A DNA stretch of 32,893 bases from a bacterium (GTDB taxonomy: Bacteria; Pseudomonadota; Alphaproteobacteria; SP197). Positions within the stretch are counted from its first letter, which is position 1, and each line of letters opens with the position of its first letter. Positions 23,310-30,638 of this stretch are shown piece by piece. The translations under genes and the position numbers were made by a program. A model generated the notes under the pieces. The model was not told where the DNA came from, did not search any database, and saw only the letters and a list, made by a program, of their open reading frames with translations. Location: NCBI GenBank assembly GCA_028821455.1, contig JAPPGE010000058.1, forward strand, positions 1 through 32,893. Reading direction: 5' to 3'.

Positions 23310-24218
23310 TCAGCCCGCGGCAGCGGCCTCCGGCGGAAACCACTGGGGTCGTTCGGCGCACACGGCTGCCGCGCCGGCGCGGATCTCCCTGTCTCCGGCT
23401 TCCTCGAGCCGGTCCATGCGGATGAGTGCGATGCCGGTGGCGCCCCGGCTGCTTCTCATCTCGCCGATTTCGGTTGTCCCCGCCGTGATCAGCGTTCCAG
23501 GATCCGGCAGGCCCCCGTCATCGGTCGCCCTGACCCGGTAAAGGCGCCGTCTCACGGTGCCGCGGTATCGGGTGCGCGCCGTCAGTTCCTGCCCGACATA
23601 GCAACCCTTGGTAAAATCAATGGCATTGAGATGATCGAAGTTGCTCTCAAGGGCAAACGACTTGCCAACGAGCATGTCCAGGGTGGCCTCACCAACCGAA
23701 AGGTTCAGGCGGAGCGATTCGTAGACGTCGGCCGGCATGCCGGCGATGTCCGCAAACGCGGGCCTTTCGACCGGGTGAATGACGCGTACGCCGAGCGCGG
23801 CAAGTCTGGGATCGACCATGATGACGGAGCGCTCTCGAAGACGCGCATTGCCCGGGCGGGAGACGAGGCGCGCGGTCCTGGCTGCGTCGTCGCCGATAAG
23901 GGCACTGACGCGCCAGTTCTCGGAAAGATCGCGGATGCGCACCTTCGCCCGCAACTTGTAGAAGTCGAGGCGCTCGACAAGGGCGTCGAGGCGGTCCCGT
24001 CTCGTGTCGAGGAGGAGACCGCCGTCGCCATCGTCGGCAACGAAGAAGTCGAAGAGAAACTTGCCCTGAGGCGTCAGCAGCGCGGCATAGATTGCGCACG
24101 CCCGGTCCACCTGGCCGACGTCGTTGGTGATGATGCCCTGGAGGAACGTGCGCGCATCCGGGCCGTCGATGGCGAGAACGCCACGCCCCGCGAGCTCGAC
24201 ACGCGATGTGTCCGTCAT
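23310..24218 (-). CDS. ygfZ: Folate-binding protein YgfZ (Fe-S cluster maintenance)
   Basis: A 302-residue GcvT-fold protein that supports assembly or repair of 4Fe-4S enzymes in a folate-dependent way. The signature K-G-C-Y-V-G-Q-E is present (about residues 210-217, in IDFTKGCYVGQELTARTRYRG) and the N-terminal LQGIITNDV and LLTPQGKFLFDFFV match the family. I start it at the ATG giving MTDTSRV (24218), because the 20 residues further upstream are not conserved. It is convergent with the HAD gene and divergent from the glycosyltransferase pair. Confidence 0.92.
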   Translation of the reverse strand: MTDTSRVELAGRGVLAIDGPDARTFLQGIITNDVGQVDRACAIYAALLTPQGKFLFDFFVADDGDGGLLLDTRRDRLDALVERLDFYKLRAKVRIRDLSENWRVSALIGDDAARTARLVSRPGNARLRERSVIMVDPRLAALGVRVIHPVERPAFADIAGMPADVYESLRLNLSVGEATLDMLVGKSFALESNFDHLNAIDFTKGCYVGQELTARTRYRGTVRRRLYRVRATDDGGLPDPGTLITAGTTEIGEMRSSRGATGIALIRMDRLEEAGDREIRAGAAAVCAERPQWFPPEAAAAG

Positions 24219-24364
24219 CCCCGCATTCTCCGGATCCTGAAACCTGGCAAGAATGGCGACGCCGCCGCCCCACGGCAAGTCCTCCGGGGACCAGGCATGG
24301 AAACCGGGGGGTTGCCTGAACCTGTTGGGGACGGTTCTATATCCAACCCATTCTCCCCTGGTGG

Positions 24365-25408
24365 ATGATGAACATCCTCTTTCTTGACGATTCCTTTGCC
24401 TTTGACGGCTACACGCCGCGCAACGATCCCATGGGCGGTGCGCAGAAGGGTCTGGTCTTTCTCGCCGAGGCCCTCGCCAACCGTCACCACGAGGTCACGG
24501 TGATGAACCGCTGCGAAGACACTCACACCATCCGGGGCGTCCTCTGGAAGAACATCGCCGAAGCGATTCCTGAAACCGATCTTGTCGTGGCGCTCAGGCA
24601 TCCGCGGTTGTTGGAGAAGGTTCAATCCGGCCGATGCCGGATGCTCTGGGTGACCGATCAGCTGGACGACAGCGGTGTGGCGGCGCTCGCTTCCAGGGTC
24701 GATGCCTGCAGGATCGACCGCCTCGTCTTCATGGGTGACTATCATGTGTCGCCATGGAGCGCCGATGAAGGACTGGTTGCCATTCTGCGGCCGGGCATCG
24801 CTCCGGCCTACCTTGCGCCGGAACCTCCCCAGGGATACTGGCCGCCAAGGGCGGTAACGACGATGCATCCGCGCAGCGGCCTCGCCTGGCTTCTCGACCT
24901 CTGGGTCGACAAGATCCATCCCATGATTGACGAAGCGGAACTACATGTCTTTTCCGGTTTGCTTGCCAGGGCGGCCACGGGCAAGGCGGTGGAGGGTGAT
25001 CTGACATCGCTGTGGCGGCGCATGGAGAGTCTCGGCGATGCCGGCGTGGTGGTCCGCAGGCCGCTCCCGGATGCCGACATGGCCCGGGAATTCCGTCATG
25101 CCCGTGTCCATCTTCACCCCGGCTCGTTGCGCGAGGCCTACGTGGCGACGCTCGCCGAGTCCCAGGCAGCCGGTTGCCCGGGTGTGGCCTTCAAGGCGGG
25201 AGCCGCAGTGGAGCGCATCAAGGACAGCAGATCGGGCTTCCTGGTGCCCGACGACGCTGCCTTTGCCAATTGTGCCATCCTTTGCCTCAAGGAGGAGCTC
25301 GTCTACCGCGGCCGTTCGAAGGACGCTGCCGATTTGCAGCGGGACAGGTCCTGGGACGACGCGGCTGCCGAACTCGAAGCTCTTCACGACGCTGTTGTGA
25401 GCCGGTGA
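24365..25408 (+). CDS. Glycosyltransferase, group 1 (GT4-like)
   Basis: A 347-residue GT-B fold glycosyltransferase. The N-terminus has NILFLDDSFAFDGYTPRNDPMGGAQKGLVFLAEALANRHHEVTV, the usual G-G-A-x-x-x-x-x-x-L-A-x-A-L entry helix. The donor-binding C-terminal half carries VHLHPGSLREAYVATLAESQAAGCPGVAFKAGAAVERI, where an E-A-Y/E-S-Q-A-A-G-C-P pattern stands for the E-x7-E signature. It probably builds a cell-surface polysaccharide. Starts at ATG 24365 or the adjacent ATG 24368 are both possible. The stop overlaps the GTG of the next glycosyltransferase gene, so they work in one pathway. Confidence 0.85.
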   Translation: MMNILFLDDSFAFDGYTPRNDPMGGAQKGLVFLAEALANRHHEVTVMNRCEDTHTIRGVLWKNIAEAIPETDLVVALRHPRLLEKVQSGRCRMLWVTDQLDDSGVAALASRVDACRIDRLVFMGDYHVSPWSADEGLVAILRPGIAPAYLAPEPPQGYWPPRAVTTMHPRSGLAWLLDLWVDKIHPMIDEAELHVFSGLLARAATGKAVEGDLTSLWRRMESLGDAGVVVRRPLPDADMAREFRHARVHLHPGSLREAYVATLAESQAAGCPGVAFKAGAAVERIKDSRSGFLVPDDAAFANCAILCLKEELVYRGRSKDAADLQRDRSWDDAAAELEALHDAVVSR

Positions 25409-26292
25409 AACTGCTCTTCATCACATCGACCCGGCTGGGTGATGCGGTTCTGTCGACGGGGTTGCTCGACCATCTCGTGTCCGGTGACGGGGTCGAGACG
25501 ACCGTCGTGTGCGGGCCCCTGGCCGCGGAACTCTTCGAGTGCCTGCCGGGACTTGAGCGGGTGATCGTTCTCGACAAGGAACCGCGCAAGGGGCACTGGT
25601 TCGGCTTGTGGCGGCAGACGGTGGGCACCTGGTGGGATCTCGTCGTCGACCTCAGGGCCTCGGCTGTTCCCTTTGCCCTCATGCGGACCAGGCGACGCAC
25701 CAAGTTCAGGGGCGGCGCCGGTCATCGGGTGGAGAGCCTGGCGCGCTGGTATGGGGTTGAACCGGTCCCGTCGCCAAGGGTGTGGACCAACGGGACTCAC
25801 CGCCGCCACGCCACCCGGCTGGTTCCCGGTGGAGGCCCCGTACTCGGTCTCGCCCCTACTGCCAGCGGGAGGGAGAAGATCTGGCCCTGGGAAAACTACG
25901 TCGCGCTGGCAAGGCGGCTGATCTCTCCCGATGGCGCACTGGCAGGCGGCCGCATCGTCATCATGGGAGGACCGGCAGAACATGACCTCACCCAACCCGT
26001 CGTCGAGGCGCTGCCGCACGAGACGACCCTTGATCTGACCGGAAGCGAACATCTCCTGACTCTCGCCGAGGTGATGCGGCAATGTAGCGTTGTGATCGCC
26101 AACGACAGCGGATTGATGCACCTTGCCGCCGCCAGCGGAGCACCGACAGTCGGTCTCTTCGGCCCGAGCCCCGTCGAAACCTATGCCCCCTGGGGCGCTA
26201 GCGCAGCGGCGGTCACAAGCACGACGGGGTCCATGAACGACATTGCAGTCGATGCCGTGGAACGCGCTGTCGGGAAACTCCTCGAACGCTGA
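25405..26292 (+). CDS. Glycosyltransferase family 9 (heptosyltransferase-like)
   Basis: A 295-residue GT9 protein of the lipopolysaccharide heptosyltransferase type, which adds a sugar from an ADP-heptose-like donor to the lipopolysaccharide core. It opens with KLLFITSTRLGDAVLSTGLLDHL (the R-x-G-D motif) and carries LAPTASGREKIWPWENYVALARRL, IVIMGGPAEHD and the donor-site block VIANDSGLMHLAAASGAPTVGLFGPSPVETYAPWG. The GTG start at 25405 overlaps the preceding stop by four bases (GTGA). The longer open frame that begins at 25012 lies inside the GT4 gene and is discarded. Confidence 0.92.
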   Translation: MKLLFITSTRLGDAVLSTGLLDHLVSGDGVETTVVCGPLAAELFECLPGLERVIVLDKEPRKGHWFGLWRQTVGTWWDLVVDLRASAVPFALMRTRRRTKFRGGAGHRVESLARWYGVEPVPSPRVWTNGTHRRHATRLVPGGGPVLGLAPTASGREKIWPWENYVALARRLISPDGALAGGRIVIMGGPAEHDLTQPVVEALPHETTLDLTGSEHLLTLAEVMRQCSVVIANDSGLMHLAAASGAPTVGLFGPSPVETYAPWGASAAAVTSTTGSMNDIAVDAVERAVGKLLER

Positions 26293-26465
26293 GTCTGCCC
26301 GCTGCTCCACGGTGAAAACAAGTCGATCAGGATTGCTTCCCGCCTGTTGATTCTGGCCGGGTTCACCCCGGATCGGGCATGCACGAACATCATGTGATCA
26401 CACGCTGTTCAATGAAGTCCTTCCAGGAATCAGGCGCGCCAAATCGGCGACATCACCTCCCGCAG

Positions 26466-26480
26466 TTGGCAGAGTGCCAA
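26466..26480. terminator. Perfect stem-loop downstream of the MBL-like gene
   Basis: TTGGCA-GAG-TGCCAA forms a perfect 6-bp stem with a 3-base loop, six bases past the stop of the minus-strand MBL-like gene and in the gap between convergent genes. No T-run follows on either strand, so it could be a terminator or an mRNA 3'-end stabiliser. Confidence 0.4.
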
Positions 26481-26486
26481 ACACGG

Positions 26487-27311
26487 CTAATTCAGGCGCA
26501 GAGTCTCGCCCTGCCGGGCCAGTCTGGCGTTGGGAGCGAGACGTTGAAGCGCATATTCGCGGTCGGCGAGGTCGTCGTCTCCAAGACCCGGTGGATGATC
26601 CGTGATCACCAGTTCGGTGGCCGATACTTCGGGAATGAGGGCGTCGATGACTTCGCGATCACCGCCCGCGATCAGGAGACCGGCGCCGCGAGCGAAAGCA
26701 TGGATGGCATCCGGGTCATCATGGTCGGTGATGCCCGCTACCCAGGCGAGCGACCAGCCGTCACCGTCGAAGCGGTAGGCCGTTCCCGGCATCGATCCGC
26801 CAAGGACCAGGGTGGTGATGGTGATGTTCGAGGCAAGCGCAACGGGTGTGCCCGGTTCAAGGTCACGGAAGGTGACGGTGGCGTTGAAGATGTCGGGGGA
26901 AACGGGAAACACGGGATCGGACATCAACCGTCCGAGTTCCGATCTGATGGCCGCGCCGGTGCTGTAGAGGGTAAAGCTGTTGTCGGCCGAAAAGGCCGGG
27001 GCGAAGAACGGGATTCCGATGGTGCGAACGACCGTGGGCCGACTGAAGAAAACATGTCCTTCCAGAGGCCCCTTGCCAAGCAGTGACAGTCCGCACGTGC
27101 GCATGCCGGAGCCGGCATCGAGAATCAACAGCGTGCCGCCGGCCGAGATGGCGATACACGAGGAGTGACCGCCGAAAGCACGTGTCTGTGGTCCGTCCTG
27201 GGGAGCGGAGCGGACCCCGTGGAAGGTGACCAGGGGTCCGTTGGCCGACTGCCGATCAGGTTCGGGTGAGGGCGCCAATGACGGCGTCGACGATGTCTTC
27301 GGCGCGGCCAC
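26487..27311 (-). CDS. Metallo-beta-lactamase-fold homologue lacking the metal-binding motif
   Basis: About 274 residues resembling MBL-fold hydrolases of the RNase Z/PqsE-like type: VTFHGVRSAPQDGPQTRAFGGHSSCIAI, then LLILDAGSGMRTCGLSLLGKGPLEGHV. Where the HxHxDH zinc motif belongs, the protein reads S-R-P-T-V-V-R-T-I-G-I-P-F-F-A-P-A-F (residues 90-107), so every metal-ligand residue of that motif is replaced while the flanking fold residues are kept. The downstream ligand histidine (usually in an N-H-P-G context) is also lost (LVLGGSMPGTAYRF), and the D-x-x-x-x segment reads LLIAGGDRE. It is probably a non-catalytic binding or scaffold protein. GTG 27311 has a GAGG upstream but overlaps the selenoprotein end by 56 bp; TTG 27278 or a later codon may be the true start. 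Last gene of the selenoprotein operon. Confidence 0.8.
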   Translation of the reverse strand: MAAPKTSSTPSLAPSPEPDRQSANGPLVTFHGVRSAPQDGPQTRAFGGHSSCIAISAGGTLLILDAGSGMRTCGLSLLGKGPLEGHVFFSRPTVVRTIGIPFFAPAFSADNSFTLYSTGAAIRSELGRLMSDPVFPVSPDIFNATVTFRDLEPGTPVALASNITITTLVLGGSMPGTAYRFDGDGWSLAWVAGITDHDDPDAIHAFARGAGLLIAGGDREVIDALIPEVSATELVITDHPPGLGDDDLADREYALQRLAPNARLARQGETLRLN

Positions 27312-27774
27312 GCAGTTCAGCCTCGTTCAGGGGCTGAATCGGATGACGGACATACACCACGGCCGGGTCGAAACCATGGAGATCTCTCCACGACGCAACA
27401 CCGCTTGCAAACTCCTCGGAAACCAGCGCCACCGCCGGTGTCTCCATGCGATTGATATCCAGCATGTCCTGCAGACTGCACGACGTACAGGAACCTCAAT
27501 CGGCAAGGCCTTCAACCACGGCATCGCACTCCGCGGTGACCTGATCGATCACGCTTGACGGCGCCGGCTTGGTGAATGTCGGTTTGGCATAGCGACCGAC
27601 TCGGATACCGCGTTCGCCAAGCAGCCTCTCGAGGTGATCGAGAACGACATCGCCCTGGCGCTTGCGAATGTCGAGAAGGCCAACGGTGAGGCCCTCGAGG
27701 GACTGGTGTCCAGCCACACGCTGACGTGCCGGTCCGGCGCGCGCCGCCGTGGGATCGAGAAGGATCGTGGTCAA
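27256..27774 (-). CDS. UGSC-family selenoprotein (in-frame UGA read as selenocysteine)
   Basis: A 172-residue protein whose reading frame contains a TGA at 27498-27496 (residue 93) and continues to a TGA at 27258-27256. Read through, the centre is E-C-D-A-V-V-E-G-L-A-D-U-G-S-C-T-S-C-S, the defining motif of the UGSC selenoprotein family, in which other members carry Cys at the U position. Both flanks have coding character in the same frame. The N-terminal half has a Rossmann-like start (LTVGLLDIRKRQGDVVLDHLERLL). The C-terminal half has TPAVALVSEEF and ends in a helix. Start is TTG 27774, seven bases after AGGGAGG and overlapping the upstream stop as TTGA. The U93/C96 pair (and C99) suggests a redox-active selenenylsulfide centre. 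Function of the family is unknown. A nonsense mutation or miscalled Cys codon is the main alternative, but the SECIS-like hairpin argues against it. Confidence 0.85.
27466..27484 (-). promoter_or_regulatory. Candidate bacterial SECIS element
   Basis: On the transcript, bases 12-30 after the UGA read GUC-G-UGCA-GUC-UGCA-G-GAC. Three outer base pairs (GUC/GAC), a G/G mismatch and four inner pairs (UGCA/UGCA) close a GUC loop that starts 20 nt after the UGA. This agrees with bacterial SECIS rules (short stem-loop within the coding region, G at the start of the apical loop, loop about 16-37 nt from the UGA). The inner stem is the same as in the E. coli fdhF SECIS as I recall it. Confidence 0.72.
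27496..27498 (-). other. Selenocysteine codon (UGA) of the UGSC protein
   Basis: TGA in the frame of the 27774-27256 gene, followed in frame by GGT-TCC-TGT (Gly-Ser-Cys). Recoding needs SelB, Sec-tRNA and a downstream SECIS; the candidate SECIS is at 27484-27466. Confidence 0.82.
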
Positions 27775-29153
27775 GGTTCCACCTCCCTTGTAACGGGTTG
27801 ACTCCCCGTGGGGCCACTGCCCCATCCCTGGATGATAGTGGAAAAGAGTCCGGCATGGCTACCGGCGCGTGTAACGAGAAGATCGCCGGGTCCGAACATC
27901 GGCGTTTCCCCACCCGGGCCTGCCGTTGCGTCGTGCAACGCCGCCTCGATCCGTGTCCGGTCCCAACCTGAATCCCGGAAAATGCGCCAGAATTCGCCGG
28001 CGATCACCAGCAGCACCCCGCCGCCGCGTCTGGACGAGCGCATTTGGGAAATTGCCTCGAGCGACCGGACGTGGCTGGCCACGAGATCCTCGGGCGTGCG
28101 CGCAGTCTCGTCGTTCATGATCGAGGTGCCGCAGAATCCGAAGACGGTGACGGCTGAGCGACCCCCATCGATTCCCCTGGAGGCAGCCAGGGTCTGCCAG
28201 GCCGGATCACTCTCGTCTTCGGCAAAGCACAGACCGTGCTTGCCGGGATGGCCCAGTGTCGAGCGATCGACGCCGCCTGGTCGGGCTCCGCCTACGTTCA
28301 TGGCAATGAGGACGAGCGCGCGCCCAATGGTGGCGTTGGCCCGGGTGCCGTGACCGAGGACGTTGAACCCGCTGTTGAGACCGATCCGGCGGCAGACAGG
28401 GCCGTTGACGATGACGGCGACACCTGCCCCCATGGTGGTCGACAGCAGACCCTGCCAGGCAAAGTCGGGGTCGAGCGCCGCATCGAGAGCAGCCAACACC
28501 ACGGGAAAATACGCGGGACGGCACCCCGCCATGACCGCGTTGATGGCCGCCTTTTCCACCGTCAGTTCCGCCCCCGCCGGCGGAATCGACCCCAGGACAT
28601 GATCGTGCGCCAGAGTGCATTCGTTCAGCATGGCGAGCACGCGCGCCGGTGTTGGCGGAACCACCGGAAGGCCGTCGGACCATCCACGGGCATCCATGAT
28701 CTCGAAGGGATCTTCCGGAAACTCCACGGTGAGAGTCTCGGCACCGAGACCCGCTTCGCCGTGTCGTGCCAGGAGTTCCTCCGCCCAGCCCGGTTCCTCG
28801 CTCAGGGACCCGCATCCCGGTCGTTCGTCCGGCAGACCGGGGCCGAGATCGTCGAGAGCGGCAACGTTGCCCCACTCCTGCCTCGACCAGCCGATTGCCC
28901 GCGCCGTTTCCGCCCCATCTTCGAAGCGGATCAGCGTCGGTACGATGGTGATGGCGAGGCGAAACGAGACCTCGAGGTGTGGGTCGTCGCGAACCCGCAG
29001 CCCTTCGGGAAAGCCGGGATTGTCCTGCGAGTAGATGGTGGTCAAGGCGCCGCGTGCCTCGAGGTCCGCGGCCACCGGCGCGATCAGTTGGCAAGTCGGG
29101 CAGTTCTCCCGGACAACCAGGACGAGACCGTCTTCGGGAATCTCATTCGACAT
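27771..29153 (-). CDS. Thioredoxin-like domain fused to a large conserved domain of unknown function
   Basis: A 460-residue cytoplasmic protein (no signal peptide). Residues 1-100 are thioredoxin-like: LVLVVRENCPTCQLIAPVAADL with a C18-P-T-C21 redox pair and a cis-proline segment I-V-P72-T-L-I. After a linker with an extra C-G (Cys114), residues about 145-460 form a large domain starting DARGWSDGLPVVPPTPARVLAML, with AAINAVMAGCRPAYFPVVLAAL, NSGFNVLGHGTRANATIGRALVLIAMNVGGARPGG and DRSTLGHPGKHGLCFAEDES. Its many glycines and conserved-looking motifs suggest an enzyme, but I cannot name the reaction. It is the first gene of the selenoprotein operon; its stop overlaps the next start (TTGA). The CPTC domain may reduce or be reduced by the UGSC protein. 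ATG 29153 follows GGAAG. Confidence 0.82.
   Translation of the reverse strand: MSNEIPEDGLVLVVRENCPTCQLIAPVAADLEARGALTTIYSQDNPGFPEGLRVRDDPHLEVSFRLAITIVPTLIRFEDGAETARAIGWSRQEWGNVAALDDLGPGLPDERPGCGSLSEEPGWAEELLARHGEAGLGAETLTVEFPEDPFEIMDARGWSDGLPVVPPTPARVLAMLNECTLAHDHVLGSIPPAGAELTVEKAAINAVMAGCRPAYFPVVLAALDAALDPDFAWQGLLSTTMGAGVAVIVNGPVCRRIGLNSGFNVLGHGTRANATIGRALVLIAMNVGGARPGGVDRSTLGHPGKHGLCFAEDESDPAWQTLAASRGIDGGRSAVTVFGFCGTSIMNDETARTPEDLVASHVRSLEAISQMRSSRRGGGVLLVIAGEFWRIFRDSGWDRTRIEAALHDATAGPGGETPMFGPGDLLVTRAGSHAGLFSTIIQGWGSGPTGSQPVTREVEP
27782..27788 (-). promoter_or_regulatory. Strong Shine-Dalgarno that defines a TTG start
   Basis: AGGGAGG on the minus strand, ideally spaced seven bases before TTG 27774. 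It lies inside the last codons of the upstream thioredoxin-fusion gene. It decides the unusual TTG start of the selenoprotein against the further-upstream codon at 27825. Confidence 0.75.
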
Positions 29154-29465
29154 GGCGCTTCCGGTTTGCCATCACATTCAGGGAACACTCCCGCAGCCGG
29201 TCATCTCGAGCCTTCACAATCTTCGACCCCGAATCGACCGTGGCGGCCGACTGTTGCTGGGTACCTCAGCCAAATACTGGGCCATCAACTGATGCAATGG
29301 TCGCGCAGGGATCTGTTTGGCCAACGACCGAGGCTGCACTCAATCTATTCGGACAATCTCTCATGTCGCGCGCTCATATCAGTTGCAACGTCGCTTGGAC
29401 TGATCGACAAAGTCCCTGCCTTGGGGTCCCAGTGCGCCCGAACCGGCAGAGACATGTCACCACCA
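29154..29465. other. 312-bp gap upstream of the selenoprotein operon
   Basis: It contains no supported gene on either strand. The promoter of the minus-strand operon beginning at 29153 and the end of the Rieske-gene transcript must lie here, but I see no convincing -35/-10 pair or terminator. Confidence 0.55.
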
Positions 29466-30638
29466 CTACGCTGCCGTCATGACCTCGGCGAGTTGCTTGT
29501 GGAAGTGCACCGTGCCCTTATCCCAGTAAGGCGCCAGCCGGCCGCCGTCGTAGGCGTCGCAGAGCCGACCTTCTTGCAGACGCCGGCAGATGCCCTCGTC
29601 CTCGGCGTTCAATTGGTCCCAGTCCTCGCGGAAATTCTCGCGCAGGGCCGCCATGGCGGGGTCGTTGTGGTCGCCTTCGACGAAGTAGAACCACACATGC
29701 ATGCGAGTTGTCTCGGCCGAGAGCGGCTCGAAGAGCACGCACTGCGCGTTGCTCGGGTAGATGTTGACGGCAACATTCGGAAAAATCGCACTGAAGACCT
29801 GACGATTCTCGAACTCGGGCCTGAGCCCCGGAATGAAGTGCATGCCGTGGCCGGACTTGTCGCCCAGCCCGCCGCGGTGTTCGGCCTCGAACCAGTACTC
29901 GTTCATCAGGTGGCGGCCCAGGGTCACCATCGATTTGCGGCCGTCCTTGGTCATGGACTGATGAAGCGCGGGGTGGACCTTGAACACGTGATAGAAGTCG
30001 CAGTAGTTCTCCACCGCCAGCTTCCAGTTGCAGGCGAAGTCGTAGGTCCGGTGCTCCGTGCAGCGCATCGGCGCCAGGGGATAGCCGTCGAACCAGGCCT
30101 CCACGGGCGCGATGAAGTCAGCGAAGGCTTCAGCCCCGCCATCGAGGTTGACGAACACCCAGTCGTGCCAGACCTCGCAACGTATCGGGAACAGCGTGAC
30201 GCGTTCGTCGCCCTCGGTGTCATGGCAATCGGGCTTGTGGAAGTGAGGACGGGCCCTCAGCCTGCCGTCCATGCCGTAGGTCCAGGAATGGTAGGGGCAG
30301 GTCATCATCGCAGCGCCGTCGAGGTTCTCGACCACCAACCGCGCGCCGCGATGGGGGCAGACATTGTGGAAGGCACGTATCGCCCCGTCGCCGCCTCGGG
30401 TGAGGATGAGGGGTCGCCCGGCGACATCGACGGGACGCACGTCGCCGGTTTCCGCCAATTCGCTGGCGAGCCCGGCAAAGGTCCATGTGCGGGCAAAGAG
30501 CAAGGTCCGTTCCAAGGCAAAGTACGCCTCGGACGTGAACGCGGCATTGGGAAGACCGTGCGCATCGCCGATGTCGCCATCGAAACTGGAGAGAACCTCG
30601 TCGGTGAGAACATCCCGGATGTTCGTGATCTGATTCAT
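29466..30638 (-). CDS. Rieske-type ring-hydroxylating oxygenase alpha subunit
   Basis: A 390-residue non-haem iron oxygenase. The Rieske 2Fe-2S ligands are C94-P-H96 (in HNVCPHRGAR) and C114-x2-H117 (in TCPYHSW). The mononuclear iron site is in NWKLAVENYCDFYHVFKVHP, with His217 and His222. Related enzymes hydroxylate or demethylate aromatic or quaternary-amine substrates (e.g. carnitine or glycine betaine). The substrate here is not predictable, and no ferredoxin or reductase gene is close. I use ATG 30638 with GGAAGAG upstream; an in-frame codon at 30671 would add 11 basic residues. It lies upstream of the selenoprotein operon on the same strand, separated by 312 bp. Confidence 0.93.
   Translation of the reverse strand: MNQITNIRDVLTDEVLSSFDGDIGDAHGLPNAAFTSEAYFALERTLLFARTWTFAGLASELAETGDVRPVDVAGRPLILTRGGDGAIRAFHNVCPHRGARLVVENLDGAAMMTCPYHSWTYGMDGRLRARPHFHKPDCHDTEGDERVTLFPIRCEVWHDWVFVNLDGGAEAFADFIAPVEAWFDGYPLAPMRCTEHRTYDFACNWKLAVENYCDFYHVFKVHPALHQSMTKDGRKSMVTLGRHLMNEYWFEAEHRGGLGDKSGHGMHFIPGLRPEFENRQVFSAIFPNVAVNIYPSNAQCVLFEPLSAETTRMHVWFYFVEGDHNDPAMAALRENFREDWDQLNAEDEGICRRLQEGRLCDAYDGGRLAPYWDKGTVHFHKQLAEVMTAA

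Noticed and set aside
27256..27465. A separate 69-codon gene downstream of the UGA
   Set aside because: It is in frame with the upstream part, its first Met lies within the conserved motif region after U-G-S-C, and there is no Shine-Dalgarno. It is the C-terminal half of the selenoprotein.
27496..27825. A 109-codon gene starting at 27825 and ending at the UGA
   Set aside because: The first 17 codons lie inside the upstream gene and are non-conserved in character. The real start is TTG 27774 and the UGA is better explained as selenocysteine.
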